A stretch of DNA of 64,000 nt from Pantoea sp. A4 (lineage in GTDB: Bacteria > Pseudomonadota > Gammaproteobacteria > Enterobacterales > Enterobacteriaceae), in the NCBI RefSeq assembly GCF_000295955.2, contig NZ_ALXE01000027.1, forward strand, positions 1-64,000, in the 5' to 3' direction. Position numbers and translations under genes: made by a program. Below, in pieces: positions 36,268 through 46,091 of this stretch. The notes beneath the pieces were generated by a model that searched no databases, was not told where the DNA came from, and worked only from the letters and a program-made list of their open reading frames with translations. Position 1 is the first letter of the stretch; every line of letters begins with the position of its first letter.

Positions 36268-37131
36268 ATGAGTCAGGCACTACAAAATTTACTGGCGCTA
36301 ATGCAGCTGGAAAAGCTGGAAGAAGGGCTGTTTCGTGGCCAGAGTGAAGACTTAGGATTACGTCAGGTATTTGGGGGTCAGGTGGTGGGACAGGCGTTGT
36401 ATGCCGCCAAACAGATGGTACCGGAAGACCGTGTTATCCACTCCTTCCACAGCTACTTTTTGCGCCCAGGCGATAGCCAGAAAGCGATCGTCTATGACGT
36501 TGAAACCCTGCGTGATGGTAAAAGCTTTAGCGCACGCCGCGTCAGCGCAATTCAGAACGGTCAGCCGATTTTCTACATGACGGCCTCTTTCCAGTCGCCG
36601 GAAAGCGGCTTTGAACACCAACAGCAAATGCCACAGGTGCCAGGGCCCGATAATCTGCCCTCGGAACAGGATGCAGCGAGGCAGATCCAACATTTGATTC
36701 CGCCTAAAGTGCGTGAAAAGTTCCTTGCAGAACGGCCGCTGGAGATAAGACCGGTACAGCTCTATAACCCGCTCAAAGGCCATGTGGCTGAAGGCGCACG
36801 TCAGCTCTGGCTCCGCGCAAATGGTACGTTGCCGGAAGATCGACGTATCCATCAGTATCTGTTGGGCTACGCTTCCGACCTCAACTTCCTGCCGGTGGCG
36901 CTGCAACCGCACGGTAAAGGCTTCCTCGAACGGGATATGCAAGTGGCGACCATCGACCACTCCATGTGGTTCCATCGCCCCTTTAATCTCAATGAATGGC
37001 TGCTGTATAGCATCACTAGCCCTTCCGCTTCTGGTGCGCGTGGGTTTGTACGAGGAGAGTTTTATAACCAGCAGGGAGAGTTGGTGGCTTCTACGGTGCA
37101 GGAAGGCGTTATGCGCCAGCGGGAAGAGTAA
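36268..37131 (+). CDS. tesB: Acyl-CoA thioesterase II
   Basis: A 287-residue double hot-dog thioesterase that hydrolyses acyl-CoA esters. It begins [20 protein letters not shown] and includes [32 protein letters not shown] strand and helix, and catalytic motifs around [11 protein letters not shown] (Asp), [12 protein letters not shown] (Thr/Ser) and STVQEGVMR (Gln). E. coli TesB has 286 residues. Single gene with its own terminator. Confidence 0.96.
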   Translation: MSQALQNLLALMQLEKLEEGLFRGQSEDLGLRQVFGGQVVGQALYAAKQMVPEDRVIHSFHSYFLRPGDSQKAIVYDVETLRDGKSFSARRVSAIQNGQPIFYMTASFQSPESGFEHQQQMPQVPGPDNLPSEQDAARQIQHLIPPKVREKFLAERPLEIRPVQLYNPLKGHVAEGARQLWLRANGTLPEDRRIHQYLLGYASDLNFLPVALQPHGKGFLERDMQVATIDHSMWFHRPFNLNEWLLYSITSPSASGARGFVRGEFYNQQGELVASTVQEGVMRQREE

Positions 37132-37169
37132 AAAAAATGGGGGGCGTTATCGCCCCCTCGGTTTTTATT
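37131..37169. terminator. Bidirectional terminator between tesB and amtB
   Basis: GGGGGCG (37140-37146) pairs with CGCCCCC (37151-37157). An A-run precedes it and a T-rich run follows, so it can stop both convergent transcripts. Confidence 0.9.
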
Positions 37170-37199
37170 TTAGCGCACTGCATTTCCCATCCACGGCAC

Positions 37200-38489
37200 T
37201 TACTGGTTGTAAGCGTTCTCGCCGTGGCTGTTAACATCCAGACCTTCGCGTTCCTGATCTTCTGGTACACGCAGGCCTACAATCATATCGGCAACTTTAA
37301 AGCTGATGAATGCAACAACAGCAGACCAGACGATGGTCACACCACAGCTGAACAACTGAACCCAGACCTGATGGCTCATCGTCACACCTTCCGCGTAGCC
37401 AACGCCACCCAGTGAAGAAGAGGCAAAGATACCGGTCATTACGCAGCCCATGATACCGCAGACGCCGTGCACACCGAACACATCACAAGGGTCATCCACG
37501 CGCAGCCATTTCTTCAGGGTGGTCACACCCCAGATACCCGCCAGGCCAGCAGCCAGACCGATAATCAGCGCACCGCCCACACCCACATAACCACAAGCCG
37601 GTGTAATCCCTACCAGACCAGCGATGAAGCCTGAGCTGGCGCCCAGCAGTGAAGGCTTACCACGAACAGCCCACTCGCCGAAGGTCCAGGAGAGCGTTGC
37701 ACCCGCAGTGGCAACCACTGTATTCAGGAAGGCAAGGCCGGCAATTTCGTTAGCAGAAGACGCAGAACCGGCGTTGAAGCCAAACCAACCCACATACAGA
37801 ATCGCTGTACCGGTGAAGACCATTGGCAGGTTGTGAGGTTTGAAGGCTTCTTTACCAAAGCCAGCACGTTTGCCCACCAGGTAGGCACCGACCAAACCAG
37901 CAACCGCAGCGTTGATGTGAACGACCGTACCGCCAGCGAAGTCCAGTGCGCCATCCAGCGCCAGGTAACCGCCGCCCCATACCATGTGTGCAATCGGCAG
38001 ATAAGCCAGCGTCAGCCACACCGCCACGAAGATCAGCACCGCAGAGAAACGGATACGTTCAGCAATCGAACCGACAATCAGGCCGACCGTAATACAGGCG
38101 AAGGAAGCCTGGAACGCCACGTGAATGTACTGATAGAACGTCCCCATCAGGGATTTCAGTTCAATGTTCTTCAACATCGCCCACTGGAAATCACCGAAGA
38201 ACGCGTTACCGGTGCTGAATGCCAGTGAGTAGCCATAAAGCACCCACAGCACAATCACCAGTGAGAAGGTCACTGCAACCTGAGTCAGCAGAGACAGCAC
38301 GTTTTTGCCGCGAATTAATCCGCCGTAGAACAGCGCGATCCCTGGAATAGACATAAACAGCACTAACGCAGTGCAAATCATCATAAAAGCGTTATCGGCT
38401 TTGTCTGCTACCGCAGGTGCAGCAGCCATCGCGAGCGATGGTGACAATGCAAGGCTGGTAAGGCCTAACTTAGTGAAGACTTTATTCAT
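37200..38489 (-). CDS. amtB: Ammonium transporter AmtB
   Basis: A 429-residue trimeric ammonium channel. A signal peptide (ending near AMAAAP) precedes eleven membrane segments. Family patterns ALFYGGLIRGKNVLS, AHMVWGGGYLALDGALDFAGG and HGVCGIMG with the pore His residues are present. E. coli AmtB has 428. The gene lies 35 nt after glnK, the usual operon, and the GlnK protein closes the channel when nitrogen is plentiful. It is expressed from the sigma-54 promoter upstream of glnK. Confidence 0.97.
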   Translation of the reverse strand: MNKVFTKLGLTSLALSPSLAMAAAPAVADKADNAFMMICTALVLFMSIPGIALFYGGLIRGKNVLSLLTQVAVTFSLVIVLWVLYGYSLAFSTGNAFFGDFQWAMLKNIELKSLMGTFYQYIHVAFQASFACITVGLIVGSIAERIRFSAVLIFVAVWLTLAYLPIAHMVWGGGYLALDGALDFAGGTVVHINAAVAGLVGAYLVGKRAGFGKEAFKPHNLPMVFTGTAILYVGWFGFNAGSASSANEIAGLAFLNTVVATAGATLSWTFGEWAVRGKPSLLGASSGFIAGLVGITPACGYVGVGGALIIGLAAGLAGIWGVTTLKKWLRVDDPCDVFGVHGVCGIMGCVMTGIFASSSLGGVGYAEGVTMSHQVWVQLFSCGVTIVWSAVVAFISFKVADMIVGLRVPEDQEREGLDVNSHGENAYNQ

Positions 38490-38524
38490 TTTTTTTCATC
38501 CCATCACATTTTACTGAGCAGGTT

Positions 38525-38863
38525 TTACAGTGCGGCTTCGTCATTCTCGCCCGTACGGATACGGATGACGCGTTCCAGTTCGGCAACGAAAATCTTCCCG
38601 TCACCAATTTTTCCGGTGTAGGCAGCTTTGCTAATAACATCAACAACTTCGTCCAGTTGGTCATCAGCAATGGCAATATCAATTTTTACTTTAGGCAGGA
38701 AATTGACGCTGTATTCCGCACCACGATACAGTTCGGCATGTCCTTTCTGGCGGCCAAATCCTTTAACTTCCGTCACCGTCAGCCCCTGAATACCAATGGA
38801 GGACAAAGCTTCACGCACGTCCTCCAGCTTGAACGGTTTGATTACCACGGTAACCAGCTTCAT
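38525..38863 (-). CDS. glnK: Nitrogen regulatory PII protein GlnK
   Basis: A 112-residue PII signal protein. The T-loop around GRQKGHAELYRGAEYSVNF carries the uridylylation target Y51, and KIGDGKIFV is the B-loop. Length equals E. coli GlnK. GGAGG precedes the ATG. It senses 2-oxoglutarate and ATP/ADP and blocks AmtB. Expression is set by the sigma-54 promoter and NtrC site upstream. Confidence 0.97.
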   Translation of the reverse strand: MKLVTVVIKPFKLEDVREALSSIGIQGLTVTEVKGFGRQKGHAELYRGAEYSVNFLPKVKIDIAIADDQLDEVVDVISKAAYTGKIGDGKIFVAELERVIRIRTGENDEAAL

Positions 38864-38917
38864 ACGATCCCCTCCAGATAGTTAAAATTGTGAGTCACAC
38901 CGGACACGGTTAAACAT

Positions 38918-38934
38918 AAGCAAACGCCGTGCCA
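38918..38934 (-). promoter_or_regulatory. Sigma-54 promoter of glnK-amtB
   Basis: On the minus strand TGGCACG-N4-TTGCTT matches the -24/-12 consensus with the GG and GC dinucleotides ten bases apart. Confidence 0.88.
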
Positions 38935-39040
38935 TAAATGATAAATACGGATGTTTTTAGGCCAGACGAGATGACTTGCGGCCTGGTTTGTGACATGAAA
39001 CGGCATGAAGGGGGGAGTGATGAAGAAAGCCCGCACAAAA

Positions 39041-39057
39041 TGCACTGGTTTGGTGCT
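39041..39057. promoter_or_regulatory. NtrC (NRI) enhancer site
   Basis: TGCACTGGTTTGGTGCT closely matches the NtrC site TGCACC-N5-GGTGCA. It lies about 110 bp upstream of the sigma-54 promoter, a normal enhancer distance. Confidence 0.8.
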
Positions 39058-39121
39058 TCAAAAGCCCAAATCAGTGCATCTGTACAGAACTGTCTGATAT
39101 GTGTGGACGAAAAAGGTGCAA

Positions 39122-40897
39122 TTAGCCGGTCGAGGTTAAGGAATTGCTCGTCATCAGCACATCGCCAGCTTGCTGCAATTGATACATTTGCCAGTAGCGT
39201 CCCTGCTGGGCGAGGAGTTGATCGTGACTGCCCTGCTCAACCACACTACCGCGATGTAGCACTAAAATAGAATCCGCTTCTGTCACCGTAGACAGCCGGT
39301 GCGCAATCACCACCAGCGTAGTGTGCTCACGTAAACGGCGTAAGGTGTGTTGAATCGCCTGTTCCGTCTCAGAGTCAATGTTGGCGGTGGCTTCATCAAG
39401 TATCAGGATTTTTGGCAGGGAGACCAGCACCCGAGCCAGCGCCAGCAGCTGCTTCTGCCCGACAGAGAGAGTATTCCCCTGCTCACCCAGGCGGGTATGT
39501 AGCCCCTGCGGTAGCGTGCGCGCCAGTTTGGCAAGCTGCACCTGCTCCAACGCCAGCCAGACCTGCTCTTCCGTAATGTCGCGCCCAAGGCGAACATTTT
39601 CCAGCAACGACTCAGCGAGAACCACCGGGTCTTGTTGCACCATCGCAATACTCTGCCGCAGCGCCTGGTGCGATAAATCGCCAATCGGACGATCGTCCAG
39701 CAAAATCTCACCACTCGATGCCGGATAGTAGCCCATCAGCAGGCTCGCGAGGGTACTTTTACCGCTGCCTGTGTGCCCCACCAACGCGATGAAATTGCGT
39801 GCAGGCACGGTGACACTGACGTCACTGAGCACAGTACGATCGTCACGATAGGCAAAATTGAGGTGACGCACTTCAATCCGACCGCTGGACAGCGGCTGGA
39901 TATCGTTGCCATAGCACTGCTGCGCCGCATCTATCAGCTCAAAGACGCGTTCACCAGAGACCACCGCCTGCTGCAACATGGACTGCTGCGTGGTGAGTTC
40001 TATCAGTGGCTCGTTTAAACGCCCGAGGTAGGTAATAAACGCATACAGCACGCCAACCTCAAACACGCCAGGTGCATTAAAACTGAACAGCAGCAGCAAG
40101 CCGCAGAGGATCACCGCAGAAAACAGACTTAACAGCGGCCGCAGTAAAAAGCCGTCCAGCCGCAGCGTTTGCATGCGTGCCAGGTAGTGTGACTGGCTGG
40201 CTTCGCTCATACGCTCGCCAAAACGCGCCTGTTGGCGGAACTGCTGAATGACGCTCATTCCACTGATCACTTCATTGAAGCCGTTGTTGATCTCCGCAAG
40301 ATAGCTGCGCACGCGGCGGGCAATCGGGGTGCTGTAACGCTGATAAATCAGCATTACGCTGAAGACCAGCGGGAAAATCGCAATAGCAACCCAGGCCATA
40401 CGCCAGTCAAGGGTGAACATGGCGACGAGCATCGCCCCGACCAGAGCGGCACTGCGTAGCACCGTCGCCACGACAGTCACCCACAGATCGCGAATCACTT
40501 CCGTATCATTGGTGACGCGGGCGATAACCTGCCCTACCGGCTGAGTATCGAAAGCGCTGAGCGGCTGGCGCAGTGCCGCATCCATCACTTCACAACGTAA
40601 ACGCTGAACGACGCCGATCGCCGCACGGTTAAACAGCAATGACTGGCCGTAATGTAAGCCTGCCGCCAGCAGCTGTAGCAGGATAAACCCCACGACCAGA
40701 CCGGCGACCATCCCCCATGGCATTTCATGGCGCGCCAGTAGATGGTCGATGAAATAGCTGATCATTGCGGGGCCAGCCACTTCTGCGGCAGCGGCAGTCC
40801 AGAGCATCAGCATCGCTAACAGCAGTGATTTTCGCCACGGATTGCCATAAGCCAGCAGGCGCTTGAGGGTGGGCCAAATTTTAGTGGGCTTCGCCAT
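39122..40897 (-). CDS. mdlB: ABC transporter half MdlB
   Basis: A 591-residue exporter half-transporter: six membrane helices then an ATPase domain with [11 protein letters not shown], a signature read [15 protein letters not shown] and Walker B ILILDEAT. It pairs with MdlA as a heterodimer, so one of the two ATP sites is likely degenerate as in other such exporters. I chose the ATG at 40897 ([15 protein letters not shown]). The upstream GTG/ATG codons are not conserved. It overlaps the 3' end of mdlA by 17 bases. Substrate unknown. E. coli MdlB has 593 residues. Confidence 0.94.
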   Translation of the reverse strand: MAKPTKIWPTLKRLLAYGNPWRKSLLLAMLMLWTAAAAEVAGPAMISYFIDHLLARHEMPWGMVAGLVVGFILLQLLAAGLHYGQSLLFNRAAIGVVQRLRCEVMDAALRQPLSAFDTQPVGQVIARVTNDTEVIRDLWVTVVATVLRSAALVGAMLVAMFTLDWRMAWVAIAIFPLVFSVMLIYQRYSTPIARRVRSYLAEINNGFNEVISGMSVIQQFRQQARFGERMSEASQSHYLARMQTLRLDGFLLRPLLSLFSAVILCGLLLLFSFNAPGVFEVGVLYAFITYLGRLNEPLIELTTQQSMLQQAVVSGERVFELIDAAQQCYGNDIQPLSSGRIEVRHLNFAYRDDRTVLSDVSVTVPARNFIALVGHTGSGKSTLASLLMGYYPASSGEILLDDRPIGDLSHQALRQSIAMVQQDPVVLAESLLENVRLGRDITEEQVWLALEQVQLAKLARTLPQGLHTRLGEQGNTLSVGQKQLLALARVLVSLPKILILDEATANIDSETEQAIQHTLRRLREHTTLVVIAHRLSTVTEADSILVLHRGSVVEQGSHDQLLAQQGRYWQMYQLQQAGDVLMTSNSLTSTG

Positions 40898-42659
40898 GTG
40901 GCACCTCTTTCGCAGGCAGGTCATCATCCAGAGCCGCTTCTATCTGTTGGTAGCGATGCATATCACGATACCAACCCGGCTGGCTGCTCAGGCTGTGGTG
41001 ATCGCCACGTTGAGCAACACTGCCTTGTTGCAGCACAAGGATTTCGCTGGCTTCAGTCAATGCAGAGAGACGGTGGGCGCTGATAATCACGGTTCTACCT
41101 CGCCCCCACTGGCGGAGATTACGTAGGATTTCATGTTCGGTGCGGCCATCAACGGCAGATAACGCATCATCAAGGATCAGGATTTCGGCATTAACCAGCA
41201 GCGCGCGCGCAATGGCTATACGCTGTTTCTGCCCACCTGAAAGCATCACCCCCCGTTCCCCCACTTCGGTGTCATAGCCCTGTGGCAGATGCATAATGTC
41301 TTCATCGACGCAGGCAAGTTTTGCCACATGGCGGATCTCATCGAGGCTGGCGTGGGGTTTACCCAGCGCAATATTATTGGCGATGCTATCCGAGAACAGG
41401 AAAGCGGTCTGACTGACCACGGCCAAACGACTCCGCCAGCTATCAATGCGCAGTTCTGTCAACGGCAGGTTGTGGAAACGAATCTCCCCTTCAAGAAGGT
41501 CAAAATGGCGTTGAATCAGGCTTAATAGCGTACTTTTTCCGCTCCCGGTCGGGCCACACAATCCAAGCATTTGCCCCGGTTTGAGCTGGCAATTGATGTG
41601 ATGCAATACCGGTGCAGTGCTGGCCGGATAGCTGAACTGACAGATCGCAATCTGTAACGTACCCGGCTGTTCAGGCACTGTTTTGCTGCCATCAGGGACG
41701 GCCGGGGCTTCCGCCAGCAGCGCACGAATTCGGCTCCAGGCTGCACTCCCGCGCTCAACAATATTGAACATCCAGGCCAGTGCCAACATCGGCCAAATCA
41801 TCAACCCGAGATACATGACAAAGCTAGTGAGCTGGCCCAGCGTCAGGGAACCATGCCACACCATCCAGCTCCCCCCGCCAATTGCCAGCAAATTAGAAAA
41901 GCCAATCGCGACATAAATAGTCGGGTCAAACCGCGCATCTACTCGCGCTACCCGCAGGTTTTTTTCTCCGGTGTCGCGCGCAATGTCCGCAAACAGCCTG
42001 GACTGGTGTGCTTCGAGGCCAAACGCTTTGATCATACGGATACTGCTCAGGCTCTCTTGCGTCTGATCGTTGAGCGCGGAAAAGCCGGCCTGAGCCAGTT
42101 TGAAACGGGCGTGTAGCTGGTTACCGTAGCGATGAATCGCCATGGCCATCAGAGGCATAGGCAGCAGCGCCAGCAAAGTGAGTTCCCAGCTGATCTGTAC
42201 GCTCATGACGATCAGCACCACACACCCCATCACCAATGAATCGACCAGGGTGAGCACGCCTTCTCCGGCGGCAAACACCACGCGATCGACATCATTGGTG
42301 GCACGCGCAATCAGATCGCCCGTCCGGTGACGAAGATAAAAGGCGGGATGCTGCTGACTTAACTGGTGATAGAACTTTTCCCGCAGCTCAACGGCCAGTT
42401 GATAAGACGCGCCAAACAACAGCACACGCCAGACATATCGCAGAAGATAAACAATCACCGCAGTGAACAGCATCACGCCGATCCACATCATTAAACGCCC
42501 AACGCCCAGCGTTTGGTGTGTTACGCCATCCACAATAACCCCCACCAGATGAGGCGGCAGAAGTTGCAAAATGGCAATAATCACCAACAGCGCGACCGCG
42601 CCGAGGTAACGACGCCATTCACGCAGAAAATACCAACTTAACTGGCTGAATAATCGCAC
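40881..42659 (-). CDS. mdlA: ABC transporter half MdlA
   Basis: A 592-residue exporter half-transporter (E. coli 590). The transmembrane domain begins [20 protein letters not shown]. The ATPase domain has [19 protein letters not shown], signature [16 protein letters not shown] and Walker [13 protein letters not shown], where Asp stands in place of the catalytic Glu. That points to the non-canonical site of a heterodimer with MdlB. The start is GTG at 42659, fixed by similarity. decR lies 23 nt upstream on the same strand. Confidence 0.95.
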   Translation of the reverse strand: MRLFSQLSWYFLREWRRYLGAVALLVIIAILQLLPPHLVGVIVDGVTHQTLGVGRLMMWIGVMLFTAVIVYLLRYVWRVLLFGASYQLAVELREKFYHQLSQQHPAFYLRHRTGDLIARATNDVDRVVFAAGEGVLTLVDSLVMGCVVLIVMSVQISWELTLLALLPMPLMAMAIHRYGNQLHARFKLAQAGFSALNDQTQESLSSIRMIKAFGLEAHQSRLFADIARDTGEKNLRVARVDARFDPTIYVAIGFSNLLAIGGGSWMVWHGSLTLGQLTSFVMYLGLMIWPMLALAWMFNIVERGSAAWSRIRALLAEAPAVPDGSKTVPEQPGTLQIAICQFSYPASTAPVLHHINCQLKPGQMLGLCGPTGSGKSTLLSLIQRHFDLLEGEIRFHNLPLTELRIDSWRSRLAVVSQTAFLFSDSIANNIALGKPHASLDEIRHVAKLACVDEDIMHLPQGYDTEVGERGVMLSGGQKQRIAIARALLVNAEILILDDALSAVDGRTEHEILRNLRQWGRGRTVIISAHRLSALTEASEILVLQQGSVAQRGDHHSLSSQPGWYRDMHRYQQIEAALDDDLPAKEVPHGEAH

Positions 42660-42682
42660 CGCGTTGTTCTCAGTATCAATGC

Positions 42683-43144
42683 TCAGAGGGTGACGGGCAG
42701 TGCCGTCGTATATTTAATTTCTTCCATCGCAAAGCTGGAAGTGACATCTATGAGTCCAGGCACGCTGTTCACCAGACGTTTATAAAACCGGTCATAGCAT
42801 TTCATATCTGCCACCTGAATGCGGAGCAGGTAGTCGTATTCACCCGCCATACGATAGAAAGCCATGACCTCTGGAAGCGTCTGAACGGCTTCGACAAAGG
42901 CCTGATACCACTCGCTGCTGTGCTGATGCGTTTTGACAAACATAAACGCCGTCAGACCGAGTCCCAGCTTTTCACCGTCCAACAGCGCTACGCGCCCGCG
43001 AATGATGCCATCATCTTCAAGTTTTTTCAGGCGTTTCCAGCAAGGTGTGGTGGTGAGATTGACCGCATCTGCCAGCGACTGGAGCGAAAGCGTACAATCT
43101 TGCTGCAACAGTGCCAGCAATGCACGGTCTGTTTTATCTAGCAT
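42683..43144 (-). CDS. decR: Lrp/AsnC-family cysteine-responsive regulator DecR
   Basis: A 153-residue Lrp-type regulator. The N-terminal helix-turn-helix ([41 protein letters not shown]) is followed by the RAM ligand-binding domain. E. coli DecR (YbaO, 152 residues) and the Pantoea/Salmonella counterparts sense L-cysteine and activate cysteine desulfhydrase genes. Here the gene is divergent from the desulfhydrase gene itself, with a dyad between them. It may also be co-transcribed with mdlA. Confidence 0.93.
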   Translation of the reverse strand: MLDKTDRALLALLQQDCTLSLQSLADAVNLTTTPCWKRLKKLEDDGIIRGRVALLDGEKLGLGLTAFMFVKTHQHSSEWYQAFVEAVQTLPEVMAFYRMAGEYDYLLRIQVADMKCYDRFYKRLVNSVPGLIDVTSSFAMEEIKYTTALPVTL

Positions 43145-43156
43145 GTGGGACTCCGG

Positions 43157-43171
43157 GAGAAAATTTTTCTC
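43157..43171. promoter_or_regulatory. Candidate DecR operator
   Basis: GAGAAAATTTTTCTC is a perfect dyad (6-bp arms, 3-bp centre) 12 bp before the decR start and within the 117-bp divergent spacer. A+T-centred short palindromes are typical Lrp-family sites. Assignment is inferred from position. Confidence 0.5.
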
Positions 43172-43261
43172 TTGATAGCCGATTTTAATGGAAATTTAGC
43201 AAACCCGTTTTCCGTCGCGTGCTTTACACTATGCGTTCTGTCACTTTGAGCAACGTCCGTC

Positions 43262-44296
43262 ATGAATACCTCCTGGGTCCGCCACGCCATTAATGAAATT
43301 AACGCCGATTTTCAACGTTCGGCGGACACACACCTGATTCGCTTTCGTCTGGCGGATTATGCGGGTATCGATTTTTACCTCAAGGATGAAAGCACGCATC
43401 CCAGTGGCAGCCTGAAACACCGCCTGGCGCGTTCGCTGTTTCTGCATGGGTTAGTCAACGGGTGGATCAAGCAAGATACCCCGATCATCGAAGCGTCATC
43501 TGGCAGCACGGCCGTGTCCGAAGCCTATTTCGCCCGCTTGCTGAATCTGCCCTTTATTGCCGTCATGCCCGAAACCACCGCAAAACGGAAAATTGAACAG
43601 ATCCGGTTTTACGGCGGTGAGTGCCATTTTGTCAGCGATCCGGCACAGATCTACAGCGAGTCACTTCGCCTTGCCAACCAGTTAAATGGTCATTTTATGG
43701 ATCAGTTCACCTTTGCTGAGCGGGCAACGGACTGGCGGGGCAATAACAACATCGCAGAGAGTATTTTCCGCCAGATGGCCCATGAGCCTCATCCTGTGCC
43801 CCACTCGCTGATTATGGGCGCGGGCACTGGAGGCACCTCCGCAACGCTGGGGCGCTACATTCGCTATCAGGGATATAACACCCGCCTGATGGTCGTGGAC
43901 CCTGAGTTTTCGGTGTTTCATGATTTCTGGCACCAGCGCAATCCGGCACTGTGTGCCGAGCGTGGCAGTCGTATTGAAGGCATTGGCCGCCCGCGCGTCG
44001 AGGCCTCGTTTATGCCGGATGTGATCGACGAAGTGATGAAGGTCCCGGATGCAGCCAGCATTGCCGCCATGTTGCATCTGGAGAACATCCTTGGCCGTCG
44101 TCCTGGTGCTTCAACCGGCACCAATTTCTGGGGCATGATGCAGGTAGCACAGCGCATGCGTGAACAGCGTGAGCAAGGCTCCCTGGTCACCCTGCTGTGT
44201 GACAGCGGCGAACGCTACCCCGATACTTACTACGATCCGGTCTGGGTCGCGCAACATATTGGTGATATCAGCCACTGGCAGCAGCAGCTGATGTAA
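43262..44296 (+). CDS. ccdA: PLP-dependent cysteine desulfhydrase (CcdA/CdsH type)
   Basis: A 344-residue fold-type II PLP enzyme of the cysteine synthase/cystathionine beta-synthase family. The PLP lysine is K52 in PSGSLKHRLA, ASSGSTAVSEA forms the substrate loop, and GAGTGGTSATLGRYIRY is the phosphate-binding glycine loop. Salmonella CdsH and Pantoea CcdA sit next to the decR orthologue and degrade L-cysteine to pyruvate, ammonia and sulfide. The context here is the same, so that function is likely. Plain cysteine synthase is less likely. In E. coli this position holds cof and ybaE instead. Confidence 0.85.
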   Translation: MNTSWVRHAINEINADFQRSADTHLIRFRLADYAGIDFYLKDESTHPSGSLKHRLARSLFLHGLVNGWIKQDTPIIEASSGSTAVSEAYFARLLNLPFIAVMPETTAKRKIEQIRFYGGECHFVSDPAQIYSESLRLANQLNGHFMDQFTFAERATDWRGNNNIAESIFRQMAHEPHPVPHSLIMGAGTGGTSATLGRYIRYQGYNTRLMVVDPEFSVFHDFWHQRNPALCAERGSRIEGIGRPRVEASFMPDVIDEVMKVPDAASIAAMLHLENILGRRPGASTGTNFWGMMQVAQRMREQREQGSLVTLLCDSGERYPDTYYDPVWVAQHIGDISHWQQQLM

Positions 44297-44400
44297 CCCT
44301 GAGCCTTGACCTGCGCCCCCTTTCCTTCCCGTAAGCGGGGGTGTTCATCCCGGTTCACAGGCAGTACCATAGGCGAAAATTTTTTCTGGAGTATGCAGCA

Positions 44401-45096
44401 ATGCAACGAGCCGTTGTGGTGTTTAGCGGTGGTCAGGATTCCACCACCTGCCTGGTACAGGCGTTACAGCAGTATGATGAAGTCCACTGCGTTACCTTCG
44501 ATTACGGTCAGCGCCATCGCGAAGAGATCGACGTGGCCCGCGAGCTGTCACTCAAACTAGGCGCACGCGCGCACAAAGTTCTGGATGTTACTCTGCTCAA
44601 CGAACTGGCGGTCAGTAGCCTGACGCGTGATAACATCCCCGTGCCTAATTACGATCCTGACGCCAGCGGTTTGCCGAGTACTTTTGTGCCGGGACGTAAC
44701 ATTCTGTTCCTGACACTCGCTGCGGTTTACGCCTATCAGGTTGAAGCTGAAGCAGTGATCACTGGCGTATGTGAAACCGACTTTTCAGGCTATCCGGATT
44801 GCCGGGACGAGTTTGTTAAAGCGCTCAATCATGCCGTTTCCTTAGGGATGGCGCGTGATGTTCGCTTTGAAACTCCGCTGATGTGGTTAGACAAAGCAGA
44901 AACCTGGGCGCTGGCTGACTACTGGCAACAGCTGCCGCTGATTCGCAGTGAAACACTGACCTGTTATAACGGTATCAAAGGTGATGGTTGTGGCGAATGT
45001 GCCGCCTGCCACCTGCGTGCTCGCGGTCTGGAAAACTATTTCGCCGATCAACCGGCCGTGATGGCGAGCATGAAACGTAAGAGCGGATTGCAGTAA
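44401..45096 (+). CDS. queC: 7-cyano-7-deazaguanine synthase QueC
   Basis: A 231-residue enzyme of queuosine biosynthesis that converts 7-carboxy-7-deazaguanine to preQ0 with ATP and ammonia. It has the PP-loop [13 protein letters not shown] near the N-terminus and a C-terminal zinc site [19 protein letters not shown]. Length equals E. coli QueC (231). I chose the ATG at 44401 (GGAG 11 bases upstream), where the conserved protein starts. The open frame begins 20 codons earlier. No preQ1 riboswitch is seen upstream. Confidence 0.96.
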   Translation: MQRAVVVFSGGQDSTTCLVQALQQYDEVHCVTFDYGQRHREEIDVARELSLKLGARAHKVLDVTLLNELAVSSLTRDNIPVPNYDPDASGLPSTFVPGRNILFLTLAAVYAYQVEAEAVITGVCETDFSGYPDCRDEFVKALNHAVSLGMARDVRFETPLMWLDKAETWALADYWQQLPLIRSETLTCYNGIKGDGCGECAACHLRARGLENYFADQPAVMASMKRKSGLQ

Positions 45097-45132
45097 TGGC
45101 ACCCACCTGTGGGTTAAATGCTCTTCATCGCC

Positions 45133-45531
45133 CTATGCCATGAGCTGCTCTAGCCGTTGACGCAGTTCGCCTTCGAGTGCTACCGCTTTTTGCGTGCGCA
45201 GATCAATACAGACAAACGTGATCGCCGCATCAGCCACCTCGACATCACTCTCTGCCAGCGTCACACGCTGGTGGAGAACGCCACTCTTACCGTTGAGCTG
45301 CGCCACTGCACTATGAATCTGTAATATATCCCCCATGACCGCAGGCCGACGGTAGTTAATGTTGATGTTTACCACGATAAACGCCAACTTCGCTGATTGT
45401 AGCCAGTCAAATGCATTAACGTTTTCCAGCCACTGCCAACGCGCTTCTTCGAGAAACTCCAGATAACGAGCGTTATTCACATGCTGGTAAACATCAAGAT
45501 GATAGCCGCGTACTTTAATGGTGGTTTGCAT
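45133..45531 (-). CDS. fadM: Long-chain acyl-CoA thioesterase FadM
   Basis: A 132-residue single hot-dog thioesterase (E. coli YbaW/FadM, 132). The catalytic motif GYHLDVYQHVNNARYLEFLEE is intact. NININYRRPAVMGD and VADAAITFVCIDL form the sheet. In E. coli it is part of beta-oxidation and under FadR control. I chose the ATG at 45531 (GGAG before it), which starts MQTTIKVRG. It lies convergent with queC. Confidence 0.94.
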   Translation of the reverse strand: MQTTIKVRGYHLDVYQHVNNARYLEFLEEARWQWLENVNAFDWLQSAKLAFIVVNININYRRPAVMGDILQIHSAVAQLNGKSGVLHQRVTLAESDVEVADAAITFVCIDLRTQKAVALEGELRQRLEQLMA

Positions 45532-45624
45532 CACAGGCTCCGAATTAGTCAACTGGTTGGACCTCTACAGCGTAGCAGAGGTCCGTCCAGTTAAGGGCTT
45601 ATTGCTGATGCTCTGCCAACGGGA

Positions 45625-45951
45625 TCACAGTTTCAGCCGATCCGCATTGCGTTCTACCAGCGCAATACCGATACCCGGCACCTCTTTCAACTGCTCAAGA
45701 TGGCTAAACAGACCATATTGTTCACGGTAGCTAACAATCGCCTGGGCTTTCTTTAACCCAATACCGCGCATCGCCTGCGCCAGCTGTTCTGCCGTTGCCG
45801 TATTGATGCTCACCACCGTAGAGGCATCCGCCGGTTGTGGCTGAGTGACTGCCGGTGCTGCGGGCTTTTCTACTGCCAGCGCTGCCTGATGCCAGCCTGC
45901 GCCGCTGAGTACCAGAGAGAGGTAAAATGCGAACGTGGTACGTTTAATCAT
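45625..45951 (-). CDS. ybaV: Exported helix-hairpin-helix protein YbaV (ComEA-like)
   Basis: A 108-residue protein with an N-terminal signal peptide (KRTTFAFYLSLVLSGAG...ALA) and a C-terminal ComEA-type helix-hairpin-helix pair (INTATAEQLAQAMRGIGLKKAQAIVSYRE, then LKEVPGIGIALVERNADRL). In naturally competent bacteria the relatives bind incoming DNA in the periplasm. The role in enterobacteria is not settled. AAGGAG precedes the ATG. It follows ppiD on the same strand, behind a terminator. Confidence 0.92.
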   Translation of the reverse strand: MIKRTTFAFYLSLVLSGAGWHQAALAVEKPAAPAVTQPQPADASTVVSINTATAEQLAQAMRGIGLKKAQAIVSYREQYGLFSHLEQLKEVPGIGIALVERNADRLKL

Positions 45952-46033
45952 GCTGTGTTTCTCCTTGTGTTAAACAGCACAGGGAGAGTGACATAGCAAA
46001 AATCAGGCAGCAAAAGCCTTTGATTAAGAATGG

Positions 46034-46056
46034 AAAAGGCCGCATAAGCGGCCTTT
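46034..46056 (-). terminator. ppiD intrinsic terminator
   Basis: AAAGGCCGC (46035-46043) pairs with GCGGCCTTT (46048-46056) with loop ATAA and a U-run of modest length on the minus strand. Confidence 0.75.
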
Positions 46057-46091
46057 GGTTGTTGCAGTGTATTGCAGGATTTCTGCGAGCC

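Noticed and set aside
44296..44400. Possible preQ1 riboswitch before queC
   Set aside because: The conserved C-rich loop and the A-rich tail that pairs into a pseudoknot are not present.
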